The notes under the pieces: model-generated
What the model was told of the DNA's origin: nothing
Databases searched by the model: none
The model's input: the letters and a program-made list of their open reading frames with translations, nothing else
Translations under genes and position numbers: made by a program
Origin: Aureococcus anophagefferens
Taxonomy: Eukaryota > Sar > Pelagophyceae > Pelagomonadales > Pelagomonadaceae
Length of the DNA: 64,000 nucleotides
Assembly: GCF_000186865.1 (NCBI RefSeq)
Contig: NW_008705570.1
Location: forward strand, 1,583,946-1,647,945
Direction of reading: 5' to 3'
Shown here: positions 18,536-27,042 of the stretch, piece after piece
How the letters are laid out: every line of letters starts with the position of its first letter
Position numbering within the stretch: the first letter of the stretch is position 1

Positions 18536-19477
18536 ATGGCCACCGCGCGCGCGAAAAAGCTCGCAACCCAAGCTGAGGACCTCGCGGAGGTCGGCGACAC
18601 GGCCGGCGCCATCGCCAAGTACGAGGCGGCCGTGCGCGAGGACCCCGGAGACGCCATGCTCCAGATGAAGCTCGAGTCGCTGCGCGGCGGCGCGTCGGCC
18701 ATGGACGAGCTCTTCGCGCAGATGGCGGCGAACAAGCGCGAGCAGCAGACCGTCCACGAGGCGCCGCCGGACCCGGCTCAACCGCTCGCGCCGGAGCTCC
18801 GGGAAGACGCGGAGCAGCTCTGCCGCTGCGCCGAGAAGGGCGACGTGCCCGGCCTCCGGCGCCTGCTCGCCAAGGGCGCCGACGTCGACGCGGCGAACGC
18901 GCTGCGCTACGGCGATCGCGCGCTCCACTTCGCGAAGGACGTGAAGACGGCGCGGGCGTTGCTCGACGCGGGCGCGGCCGTCGACGCGGGCGGGTCGAAC
19001 CCGACGTGGACGCCTTTATTGGCGGCGCTGCGCTTCGGCCGCCTCGACGTCGCGAAGCTGCTGCTGGCCTCCGGCGCCGACGCGACCGTCGGCGACGGCG
19101 AGCGGCCGGGGCGAAACGCGCTCTTCGTCGTCACGTCCGGCTCGGCGCTCGACGCGGAGGAGCGACTCGAGGCCGCGACGCTGCTCGTCGCCGGCGGCGC
19201 GGACGCGGCGGCCTGCGAGCGGAGCACGGAGTGGACTGCGCTCCACGACGCGGCCGTCAACGACGACCGGGGCGTCGCGCGGCTGCTTTTGGAGCACGGC
19301 GCGAACGTCAACGCGACGTCGACAAAGACGCTCATGTGGGACGCGGGCGGCCGCGTGACGCCCTACGACGTCGCCGTCGGCAGCGGCTTCGACGACCTCG
19401 CCACCATGCTCGCGGGCTTCGGCGGCGCGCGCTTCGGGGATTTGCATTGCTACGCGGGGCCCCAGGGGAGGATCTAG
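18536..19477 (+). CDS. ankyrin-repeat protein with N-terminal helical (TPR-like) segment
   Basis: Predicted 313 aa from the ATG at 18536. Residues 1-45 (LATQAEDLAEVGDTAGAIAKYEAAVREDPGD) resemble one TPR. Ankyrin repeats follow from about 95 to 275: DVPGLRRLLAKGADVDAANA, TPLLAALRFGRLDVAKLLLASGADATV, TALHDAAVNDDRGVARLLLEHGANVNA. It is a protein-interaction scaffold with no catalytic motif. It ends PQGRI and TAG, 11 bp before the convergent stop of the RS-tail protein. Confidence 0.72.
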   Translation: MATARAKKLATQAEDLAEVGDTAGAIAKYEAAVREDPGDAMLQMKLESLRGGASAMDELFAQMAANKREQQTVHEAPPDPAQPLAPELREDAEQLCRCAEKGDVPGLRRLLAKGADVDAANALRYGDRALHFAKDVKTARALLDAGAAVDAGGSNPTWTPLLAALRFGRLDVAKLLLASGADATVGDGERPGRNALFVVTSGSALDAEERLEAATLLVAGGADAAACERSTEWTALHDAAVNDDRGVARLLLEHGANVNATSTKTLMWDAGGRVTPYDVAVGSGFDDLATMLAGFGGARFGDLHCYAGPQGRI

Positions 19478-19488
19478 GAAAAAATAAT

Positions 19489-21720
19489 TCAGTCGCTCTC
19501 GACACGGCGCGCCTTCCGGCCCTCGGAGCCGTCGTCGCTCAGGGACCGCTTCCGCGGCGACGACGACGACCGGCGCGGCTCCGGCGACCGCGACGACGAC
19601 GACCGGCTGAAGCGGCTGCGGCTCCGGGAGCGCCGCGAGCGCGACGACCGCGACGACGACGACGACCGGCTCCGGCTGCGGGACTTCTTCGACCGCTTCC
19701 GCTCCTTCTTGAGGCGCTTCTTCTCCTTCTTGCGCTCCTTCTTGAGCCGCTTCCGCTCCTTTTTGGCGGCCCGCGCGTCGTCGCCGGAGTCGTCGCGCCG
19801 CGGGGCCGGCCGGGGCTCGTCGTCGCCGCGGCGCAGCGCGGGCACGACGCGGAACGTGCGCGCGCGGTCGTCGAGGAGCACGCGCAGCTCGTCGCGGAGC
19901 TCGTCGCGGATCGCGTCCGCGAGGTCGAAGTCGCGGAGCAGCTGCGCGTCCCTTCGCGCGGCGATTTTGCGGTGCACGCGGTCCTCGTCTTCTCGCGCCA
20001 GCGGCGGCCCGTCGTCGTCGGCGTCGCGCGCGAACCCGCTCCGCCGCCGCGCGCGGTCGTCGTCGTCGGGCGGCGGCGCGGCGCGGTCGACGAGCGGGCG
20101 CGCGGCGTAGGTCCGGCGCGCGTCGTCGACGAAGACGCGGTGCTCGTCCCGGAGGACGCCGCGCAGCCGGTCCGCCTCGTCGAAGTCGCGGGACCGCTTC
20201 GCCCGCACCCGGGCGAGGAGCAGCTCGTCGACGGCGTCGTCGAGGGGCGCGCCGTCATCGTCGCGCGCGTAGCCGTGGCCGCCCTCGGGCGCCGGCGGCG
20301 GCCGCGCGCGCGCCGCGCGCGCGGGCTCGGCGCGCTCGATCAAAGGGCGCACGGCGTAGGTCCGGCGCGCGTCGTCGACGAAGACGCGGTGCTCGTCGCG
20401 CAGCAGCCCGCGCAGCCGATCCGCCTCGTCGAAGTCGCGGGACCGCTTCGCTCTGACTCTCGCGAGCAATAAAGCGTCGACGGCCTCGGCCGCGGCCGGC
20501 GGCAGCGGCTCGCCGCCGTCGTCCCTCGCGAAGCCGTGCGCGTCGTCCGCCGCCGGCGCCGCCGCGGGCTCGGCGGCCCGGAGAAATCGGTACGTGCGCC
20601 GGTCGTCGTCGAGCACGAGGCGGCAGCCGCAGGCCGACGCGACGGCGTCGAGCTCGTCGCGGATGGCCTGGGCGCTCGAGTAGTCGCGGTGGTGGCGGGC
20701 CGCGCGCCGCGTCGCGAGCCGCGCGACGAGGAGCGCCTCGTCGGCCGGAGCGAGCGTCACGCCCGAGTCGTCCGACGGGTCCCGCGCGTAGGGCGGTTCT
20801 GCTGGAGGAAGCGGCGGCGGCGGCGTCGGAAGCGGCGGCGCCGCCACCGGTACCGGCGGCCCGTCGGCCATGGGCGACCCGTCGGCCATGTCGACCTCGC
20901 GGACGGCGCGCGGCGCGCCGCCGCCGCGGGACCAGCCCGCGACGGGCTGGCGCCGCGTCGCCGTCGCGTCCATGGGCGCCGCGGCGGGCCCGAGGACGCG
21001 GTACGTACGATCGCGGTCGTCGATGCGGACGCCCGCGGCCTCCAACGCCGCGCGCAGCCGGTCCGCCTCGTCGAAGTTGCGCTCGCGCTTCGCGGCGACG
21101 CGGTCCAGCAAGAGCGCGTCGAGGCGCGCGGCGTCGTCCGGGGTCAACGCCACGGCCCCGTCGTCGTCGCGGCGGTAGCCGTGGCCCCGGGGCCGCGGCG
21201 GGCCGGGCCGGCCGACGCGGTACGTGTTCCGCCGGTCGTCGACCTCGACGCCCGCGGCCCGTAAGAGGTCGCGCGCGTGGTCCGCGGCGGCGAAGTCGCG
21301 AGAACGCTTCGCGCGGACCCTTTCGAGGAGCAGCGCGTCGAGCTGCGCCGCGTCGTCGGGGCTCAGGGCGACGGACCCGCCGTCGTCGTCGCGCGCGTAG
21401 CCGTGGCCCGTCGGCGGCGGCCGGCGGAAGACGCGGAACGTCGCGGACCGGTCGTCGACGGAGACGCCCGCGTCGCGGAGCCGGTCGCGGACGCCGTCGG
21501 CCGCGGCGAAGTCGCGCGCGCGCTTCGCGAGGACGCGCTCGAGCAGCAGCCGGTGCAGCGCCGCCGCGTCGGCCCCGGAGAGCTCGCCGTCGTAGTTCTG
21601 GCCGTCGTCCTCGGCGACGTAGCCGTGGGCCTCCGCGAGCGCCGGCACGCCGCCGCCGCGGGCGAGCGCGTCGATCTCCGCGGCGCGCGACGACGCGGCG
21701 TCGGGCCGCTCGACCTCCAT
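19489..21720 (-). CDS. seven-repeat CysRS-C-terminal-like protein with RS tail
   Basis: Predicted 743 aa from the ATG at 21720 (MEVERPDAASSRAAEIDAL). Seven repeats of about 75-110 residues share the core HGYARDDDG ... LLLERVRAKRSRDFAAADHAR-D-L ... VDDRxxTYRV. The core helix-turn resembles the C-terminal helical domain of cysteinyl-tRNA synthetase (R-x2-AR-x2-KDF-x2-AD-x-IR-x2-L), here multiplied and detached from any synthetase. Repeat 4 is the most diverged. After repeat 7 comes a Lys/Arg/Glu run, then a long Arg-Ser domain (RSRSRSSSSSRSSRSRR), typical of nuclear-speckle or splicing proteins. The CysRS resemblance is from the motif only. Tail and repeats suggest a nuclear RNA-binding scaffold. 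Confidence 0.7.
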   Translation of the reverse strand: MEVERPDAASSRAAEIDALARGGGVPALAEAHGYVAEDDGQNYDGELSGADAAALHRLLLERVLAKRARDFAAADGVRDRLRDAGVSVDDRSATFRVFRRPPPTGHGYARDDDGGSVALSPDDAAQLDALLLERVRAKRSRDFAAADHARDLLRAAGVEVDDRRNTYRVGRPGPPRPRGHGYRRDDDGAVALTPDDAARLDALLLDRVAAKRERNFDEADRLRAALEAAGVRIDDRDRTYRVLGPAAAPMDATATRRQPVAGWSRGGGAPRAVREVDMADGSPMADGPPVPVAAPPLPTPPPPLPPAEPPYARDPSDDSGVTLAPADEALLVARLATRRAARHHRDYSSAQAIRDELDAVASACGCRLVLDDDRRTYRFLRAAEPAAAPAADDAHGFARDDGGEPLPPAAAEAVDALLLARVRAKRSRDFDEADRLRGLLRDEHRVFVDDARRTYAVRPLIERAEPARAARARPPPAPEGGHGYARDDDGAPLDDAVDELLLARVRAKRSRDFDEADRLRGVLRDEHRVFVDDARRTYAARPLVDRAAPPPDDDDRARRRSGFARDADDDGPPLAREDEDRVHRKIAARRDAQLLRDFDLADAIRDELRDELRVLLDDRARTFRVVPALRRGDDEPRPAPRRDDSGDDARAAKKERKRLKKERKKEKKRLKKERKRSKKSRSRSRSSSSSRSSRSRRSRSRSRFSRSSSSRSPEPRRSSSSPRKRSLSDDGSEGRKARRVESD

Positions 21721-21953
21721 GGAGTTGTTGGCGGACTGTTCGACGGCGAGCTCTGGGTCGTTCGCGGGTCTCGTCGGCGTTACACCGTTCGATGACTGAT
21801 ATTTGCGTGTTATGCGACCGCTAAACGCGCTCAAAAAGCGCTCGTCGAGCGGCCATAAGCGCGGGCGCCGCGGTGGTAAAGCCAATGTTTGACTGCTCCC
21901 GCGAGATGATGCCGTGGGCGATTGCGATTAATTGCTTCGGCCTGTGTCGCAGC

Positions 21954-23054
21954 ATGGTCGCGTCGCCTCTGGTCGCGTCGGACGTGACGAAGGCCGTCAA
22001 GGCGCTGCTCGCCTATCGGTCGAAGCAGGGCCGGGGCCTCGACCTCGACGCCGACTTCCTCACGGTGCAGATCGGCCTGAAGCAGGCGCCGATCACGCCG
22101 TCGCCGAAGCCGCGGCTCGTCGCGCTGCCGCACCCGCTCAAGGACGCGAGCGAGCTGAGCTGCTGCCTCATCGTCAAGGCCGCGGACAAGCCCTGGCTCA
22201 AGGCGCTGGCCGTCGACGGCGAGGCGCCGGGGCCGAAGGTCAAGCTCACGAAGCTCGACGGCACGCGCGCGGCGAACCGCGCGCGCCGCGAGGAAACGAC
22301 CCGGGCGCCCGGGTCCGGCGTCGAGACGGACGCGGGCAAGCTCGTCGACAAGGTCCTGGCCTTCGACAAGCTGCGCAGCTCCTACAAGCAGTACAAGGAC
22401 AAGCGCGAACTGCGGGACCGCTTCGACGTCTTCCTCGCGGACGACCGCGTCGCGCCCATGCTCGGCAAGCTGCTCGGGTCGACGTTCTTCGGCCGCAAGA
22501 AGCAGCCCATCGTCGTCAAGGTCACGCGGCCCGAGAGCCTCGCCGCGCAGATCCGCAAGGCGACGGCGAGCGCGCACGTCGTGCTCAAGGAGGGCACGTG
22601 CGTCGCCGCGAACCTGGCGCACACGGACATGAGCGCGGACGAGTGCGTCGCCAACGTCGTCGCGGGCGTCAACGCCGTCGTCGGCGACCTCGTCCCCAAG
22701 AAGTGGAACAACGTGCTCTCGGTGTCGCTCAAGCTCCCGGAGAGCGCGGCGCTGCCGCTCTACAACGCGGACCCGACGGCGGGCGCGGGCCTGCCCGACG
22801 CGCCGCCGGCCGCAACGGCGCCGGCGAAACGCGCGGACACGCCCGCGGCGCCGGCGAAGAAGCCCGCGAAGAAGGACGCCGCGGCGCCGCCGCCGGCGCC
22901 GAAGCGCGCGCGCGACGACGCGAAGCCCGCCGCCGCGGAGAAGAAGGCCAAGAAGCCCAAGGCCGCGCCGAAGGTCGTCGCCGCGGCGCCCGCGGCGAAG
23001 CGCGCGCCGTCCCTCAAGGACAAGCTCAAGGCGAGGAAGGCCATGAAGTGCTAG
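21954..23054 (+). CDS. ribosomal L1-domain protein, RSL1D1/Cic1-like
   Basis: Predicted 366 aa from the ATG at 21954 (MVASPLVASDVTKAVKALLAY); the frame is open a little further upstream. An L1-fold domain spans about 1-270: the first half with ELSCCLIVKAADKPWLKAL, the second with FDVFLADDRVAPMLGKLLGSTFFGRKKQPIVVKV and MSADECVANVVAGVNAVV. The C-terminal 90 residues are Ala/Lys/Pro-rich, basic and disordered. This is the layout of nucleolar L1-domain proteins (RSL1D1, Cic1, Utp30) that act in ribosome assembly, rather than of the smaller ribosomal protein uL1. No introns. Confidence 0.78.
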   Translation: MVASPLVASDVTKAVKALLAYRSKQGRGLDLDADFLTVQIGLKQAPITPSPKPRLVALPHPLKDASELSCCLIVKAADKPWLKALAVDGEAPGPKVKLTKLDGTRAANRARREETTRAPGSGVETDAGKLVDKVLAFDKLRSSYKQYKDKRELRDRFDVFLADDRVAPMLGKLLGSTFFGRKKQPIVVKVTRPESLAAQIRKATASAHVVLKEGTCVAANLAHTDMSADECVANVVAGVNAVVGDLVPKKWNNVLSVSLKLPESAALPLYNADPTAGAGLPDAPPAATAPAKRADTPAAPAKKPAKKDAAAPPPAPKRARDDAKPAAAEKKAKKPKAAPKVVAAAPAAKRAPSLKDKLKARKAMKC

Positions 23055-23139
23055 GGCGCGCGGCGTAAAAAGGAGCGACCGGGTGTCATGCGCAACAACA
23101 GGGACGGCGCGGCTTACGCGCGCCGCGACATCGCCCTTC

Positions 23140-23550
23140 CTAGAGGGCCATGCGCACGCGGGGGTCGTTGCGGAGGACCGCGTAGCACTCGTAGAGCTGG
23201 TCCGCGGACGCGACGGGCGCCTCGATGGTCACGGACGTGTAGGTGCCCTTGCCGCTCGGCGTCGTCGTGAACTTGATCTTCTCCGGGGCGACGTCGACCG
23301 TCTTGGAGATGTAGCCGACCATGTCGCCGGCGAAGCTGTCCTCGTGCTTGCCGATGACCTTGATCGTAAACTCGCAGGGGTACTCGACGAGCTTCTCGAA
23401 GACCTTGCCGCCATTGTCGCGCTCGAACTTGGCGATGAGGTCGCCCGCGTCCGAAATGTGGAGCGCCATGGCGTGTCGTCTTTGCGGCGCCGGCGCGAAG
23501 GAGGACACACTGGCCGCGAGGAGGCAGCCGAGCGTCGCGGCGCGCCACAT
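23140..23550 (-). CDS. DUF493/YbeD-family protein, plastid-targeted
   Basis: Predicted 136 aa. The N-terminus MWRAATLGCLLAASVSSFAPAPQRRH is a signal peptide ending at a Ser-Phe-Ala-Pro junction with following Arg, the same plastid-targeting pattern as the Tic22-like protein. The mature part (LVEYPCEFTIKVIGKHEDSFAGDMVGYIS ... GKGTYTSVTIEAPVASADQLYECYAVLRNDPRVRMAL) matches the small alpha/beta DUF493 family, found in bacteria and plastids. The family is suspected of a regulatory role, for example with lipoyl metabolism. A second ATG at MALHIS would start the mature domain without targeting. Confidence 0.75.
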   Translation of the reverse strand: MWRAATLGCLLAASVSSFAPAPQRRHAMALHISDAGDLIAKFERDNGGKVFEKLVEYPCEFTIKVIGKHEDSFAGDMVGYISKTVDVAPEKIKFTTTPSGKGTYTSVTIEAPVASADQLYECYAVLRNDPRVRMAL

Positions 23551-23795
23551 GCCGCGGCGCGCGCGGGTCGCTGAGGCGCTGGCGCGACTCGTGCGGCTGC
23601 GTCCGCCGCGCAGCCGAGGAGCTGGCTAGGCGACAACCGGCGCCGCGAAGGTCGAGCCGAGTCGACGATTGCTGTCGATGTGTTTTGCTCGCCGCACGGT
23701 TCCAAGTGCAAGGTCGATGTTGACGCGCGGACCAAATTGCGCGCCTCCGGCACCGCGTCGTCAGAGTCCCGTTATCAGGGATGTGGGGGAGTGGT

Positions 23796-25034
23796 CTAGA
23801 GCCAGTAGAGGACGACGCGGCGGAAGAGCGGGTCGGGGAGCTGGGCGCCGCGCGACGGCTTCTTGGCGGCGGGTTCGTCGGCGGCGCCGTCGTCGTGCGC
23901 CGCGAAGATCCAGGCGAGCTCGCTGGGCGCCGACGCGAGCGGCCGCGCGCGGCCCGCGGCGCAGAGGGCGCGGAGCGCGACGAGCCGCGCGCGCGCCGCG
24001 CGGACGTAGCTCGGCCAGACGGTGGAGCTGCCGTCGGGGCCCGACCAGTACGAGACGAAATCCTCCGAGGGGAAATGCTTGTTCGGCCCGAGGGGCCAGT
24101 ACTTGACGATGCGCCGCGTGGCGGACCAGGAGCCACCAGCCGCGGCCAAGGCGTCGGAGACGAGGTCCGCGCACGCGCGCATGGCGTCCAAGGTCTCGGG
24201 ACTCTCGCCCCACTTGAAGTAGCGACCGTACTGCTCCCGCCGCTCGGCCTCCTTCCGGAGCCGGTCCGCGACCAAGGTCATCGGGGTCTCCCAGCGCGGC
24301 GCCGGTCCGAGGTGGCCGGCGAGGTGCCGGTGGATCGTCGCGCCTCGCCGGAGGAGCGTCCGCGTCGCCTCGAGGTGGCCGTGGAGGAGCGCGATCCAAA
24401 GCGCCGTGTAGCTGAACAGGCTGCGAGTGTTGAGGTCGCGCGCGCCGGCGTCGAGGAGCAGGTCGATGCACCGCGCGTGCCCGCCCGCGGCCGCGTCCCA
24501 GAGCGCGGTCCGCCCGGCGATCGGCTTGAAGGTCGGATCCGCGCCGTGGGCGAGCAGGGCCTCGAGCGCCGCCGCGTGGCCGCGCGACGCCGCCACCTTG
24601 ACGGCGGTGGTCCCCTCGAACTTGTGGTCGACGTCCGCGCCGGCGGCGACGAGCGTCGCGACGGCCGGCGCCGCGTCGTACTCGGCCGCGACCATGAGCG
24701 GCGGCCGGTCGCCGCGCGCGGGCCGCTTGAAGCCGTAGCGCAGCGTGGGCATGCAGAAGCACCCCGGGAACAGGTATCCCTTGCGCACGGTCCCGGGGAG
24801 CGAGAAACCGCACTCGCACGCGCCCGGCAAGTTCGGATCCGTACCCGCGGCGAGGTAGCCCTCGAGGGCCCGCAGGTCGCCGGTGCGGATCGAGTCGCGG
24901 ACGAGCGCGGCGTGCGCGGCGGCCGCGGAGCGGCGGTCGTCCTCGGCGACCGCCGCGGCGGCCGCGGCGGCCGCCTCGGCCTGGCCCTCCGGGCTCTCCT
25001 CGTAGCGGCGGCGGTCGCCGCGCGTCGTGACCAT
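23796..25034 (-). CDS. ankyrin-repeat protein, 412 aa
   Basis: The ATG at 25034 (MVTTRGDRRRYEESPEGQ) is followed by a poly-Ala stretch. Ankyrin repeats run at about 45-245: RTGDLRALEGYLAAGTDPN, PPLMVAAEYDAAPAVATLVAAGADVDH, TAVKVAASRGHAAALEALLAHGADP, TALWDAAAGGHARCIDLLLDAGA, TALWIALLHGHLEATRTLLRRGA. The C-terminal 100 residues include YVRAARARLVALRALCAAGRARP and end LFRRVVLYWL, a layout shared with the low-GC ankyrin gene at 10484-11710. No catalytic motif. A 15-base G run lies just upstream, in the promoter. Confidence 0.75.
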   Translation of the reverse strand: MVTTRGDRRRYEESPEGQAEAAAAAAAAVAEDDRRSAAAAHAALVRDSIRTGDLRALEGYLAAGTDPNLPGACECGFSLPGTVRKGYLFPGCFCMPTLRYGFKRPARGDRPPLMVAAEYDAAPAVATLVAAGADVDHKFEGTTAVKVAASRGHAAALEALLAHGADPTFKPIAGRTALWDAAAGGHARCIDLLLDAGARDLNTRSLFSYTALWIALLHGHLEATRTLLRRGATIHRHLAGHLGPAPRWETPMTLVADRLRKEAERREQYGRYFKWGESPETLDAMRACADLVSDALAAAGGSWSATRRIVKYWPLGPNKHFPSEDFVSYWSGPDGSSTVWPSYVRAARARLVALRALCAAGRARPLASAPSELAWIFAAHDDGAADEPAAKKPSRGAQLPDPLFRRVVLYWL

Positions 25035-25086
25035 TTGTTCTCGCAATCGAGGAGCGGAACAGGGCGTCGAAGCGCGGCGAGCGTGC

Positions 25087-25108
25087 GGGGGGGGGGGGGG
25101 GCGGGGGG
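25087..25108 (+). repeat. poly-G tract
   Basis: Fifteen consecutive G, one C, then six G, about 55 bp upstream of the ankyrin start on the minus strand. It could form a G-quadruplex on the + strand, or simply be a slippage-prone tract that varies between strains or assemblies. Confidence 0.8.
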
Positions 25109-25299
25109 CTTCTACCGACTCGGACAGACGCGAGCGAGAGGGTTATTAACTCGAATTTTTTGGTTTGCTGTGGCGAAACCGTGTGAGTTTTGTGAACGGC
25201 GGGCGCGCTCGGCCTGCAGCCCTGGTAGCTCACTGATGGGTAAACCAATGCTACATGAACTACTACAATACTAAGCTGCGATTCCCACCAAGGCAAACG

Positions 25300-26940
25300 T
25301 TACGCCAGCCCCGCGCCGTCGCGGAGCTTCGGCGGCGGGTTCGACGTCGAGCGGCGCTTCGGCGGCGGCGGCGCGTCCGGCTCGTCGGGCGGCGCCTTGC
25401 GGTGCGAGTCCAGGATCTTGCGGCTCGCGAGGGCCGTCGAGTCGATGTAGGAAAAGATGGGGAACCCCTCCGGGTCCAGCCCCGTCGGCTGGCTCATGGC
25501 CTTGCCCACGGTCAGCAGCCCCAGGAGCACGATCGTCGTGAAGAGCACCGTCAGGCACGGGAAGAAGAGGCCCGCGGTGATCGACGACGACGCGCCGAAT
25601 TTCAGGCCCATGTCGACGGCGAGGACGAGGAGGTAGCAGGCGCAGACGAAGGACACGAGGTGCGAGTAGGCGAAGGGGATCTCCTGGAAGCGCTCGTCGA
25701 AGAGCGTCTGCATCGACCCGCGGAAGAGGATGACCATCTCCTGGAGCGCGACCATCTCGTTCGGGCTCGAGATCTCGCCCCGCTGGTGCGCCGCGGACAG
25801 CGCGGCGAGCGCCCAGAGCACGAACTCGTGGAACGCCTCGCCGCTCGCGTCCTCCGTCGACAGCTTCTGCGCGGAGAAGGCGCGCTTCTCGCGGGCGCTC
25901 AAGAGGCCGTGGCGGCGCACGAAGGGCTCGAAGAGGTTCTTGCGCGTGTACGTCGGTGTCAGCGCGCAGTAGCCCGCGCAGTGCGCCGCGTTGAGGTACC
26001 GGTAGAGCTTCTCCGCCGTCGCGATGGGCAGCCTTCCCGCCGGGGGCCGGTCGACGTCGTCGTCGTCGAGCGCCTCGGCGACGGGGATGGCCGCGTCGCT
26101 GTAGGCCCTCGCGGTGGAGACGACGTCGGAGATCGTCCGGCAGCAGATCTTCACGGCCTCGTACTGGCGGTAGAAGCGCGTGTAGCAGTGGTTCGAGTAG
26201 AAGACGATGATGAAGGAGACGAAAATCGAGAGCTTCACGACCGTCGAGTCGCCGTCGCCCTCCTTGTCGCCGACCGCGCCGCCGCGCTTCAGCACCGCGG
26301 CCGACACGTAGACGCCGAGCACGAAGCGCGCGACCCACGTCGAGAGCACGCGCGGCACGATGGACGCCGTCAGCGCGAGGTCCAGGCGCCAGACCAGATC
26401 CACGGGGTTCATGCGCCGGCTCGAGTCCAGCAAATCGCAGCGCTTGTCGTCGATGGCGACCGTGTCCGCGAAGGTCTCGGGCGTCATCGTCTCGTTCGAC
26501 AGGTTCGCCGCGGACCCGTACCAGCGCAGGCTCCGCCGCACGCGGACGACCGTCTCCGTGTTCACGCGGCAGCAGGCGCCGCAGCGGCCCGCGTACTCGT
26601 GCAGCGACCACCGCACGTCCTCGGCGTAATCCCGCAAGACGTCGCGCGACTCCTCGACGAAGGACCTGCGCCGCCCGACGGGGCTGCCACCGGGGCCGCG
26701 CTCGTCGGAGCGGGCCCGCCGCGCCGAGGCGCCGCCGCGCGTGACGATGGTCGAGGGCTGCTTCGCCGGCGACCGCATGAGCGTGATGGAGTTGAGGGAC
26801 CGCGCCCGCCGGTGCGTCGGGAGCGGCGACGGCGACGGCGTCGGCGGCTCGCCGCTCTCGCTCAGGTCGCCGAAGGAGTCCTTCCGCTCGCGCCCGCCCT
26901 CGACGTCCGGCGCGGCGGGCTCCATCGGGTACGAGGCCAT
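25300..26940 (-). CDS. bestrophin-like anion channel
   Basis: Predicted 546 aa. The disordered N-terminus (about 1-110) has Ser/Pro/Arg sites. Hydrophobic segments include VVKLSIFVSFIIVFYSNHCYTRFYRQYE, which matches the bestrophin 'F-Y-x-N-x-C-Y-x-R' region, and EIPFAYSHLVSFVCACYLLVLAV, matching the conserved 'IP-x-Y-x-x-x-V' membrane helix. The final part LTVGKAMSQPTGLDPEGFPIFSYID resembles the 'G-x-x-x-x-x-P-F-G-x-D' cytosolic helix. Bestrophins are anion channels (chloride or bicarbonate), in algae often at thylakoid or plasma membranes; location is not readable here. It is divergent from the CAP gene, with about 100 bp between starts. Confidence 0.7.
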   Translation of the reverse strand: MASYPMEPAAPDVEGGRERKDSFGDLSESGEPPTPSPSPLPTHRRARSLNSITLMRSPAKQPSTIVTRGGASARRARSDERGPGGSPVGRRRSFVEESRDVLRDYAEDVRWSLHEYAGRCGACCRVNTETVVRVRRSLRWYGSAANLSNETMTPETFADTVAIDDKRCDLLDSSRRMNPVDLVWRLDLALTASIVPRVLSTWVARFVLGVYVSAAVLKRGGAVGDKEGDGDSTVVKLSIFVSFIIVFYSNHCYTRFYRQYEAVKICCRTISDVVSTARAYSDAAIPVAEALDDDDVDRPPAGRLPIATAEKLYRYLNAAHCAGYCALTPTYTRKNLFEPFVRRHGLLSAREKRAFSAQKLSTEDASGEAFHEFVLWALAALSAAHQRGEISSPNEMVALQEMVILFRGSMQTLFDERFQEIPFAYSHLVSFVCACYLLVLAVDMGLKFGASSSITAGLFFPCLTVLFTTIVLLGLLTVGKAMSQPTGLDPEGFPIFSYIDSTALASRKILDSHRKAPPDEPDAPPPPKRRSTSNPPPKLRDGAGLA

Positions 26941-27042
26941 ACTTCAGTGGTTTTTGAATGTTCAATAAAAATTTCACATATCAAAGTGGGCGTTTTATGC
27001 AATCTCAAACAGAGCTGCTTTCCGCGCGGCGCTGCCGGCACC

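Noticed and set aside
23796..25034. Horizontal transfer of ankyrin genes from bacteria or viruses
   Set aside because: Codon use of this and the 18536 gene matches the genome; only the 10484 gene is compositionally odd, and composition alone is not enough.
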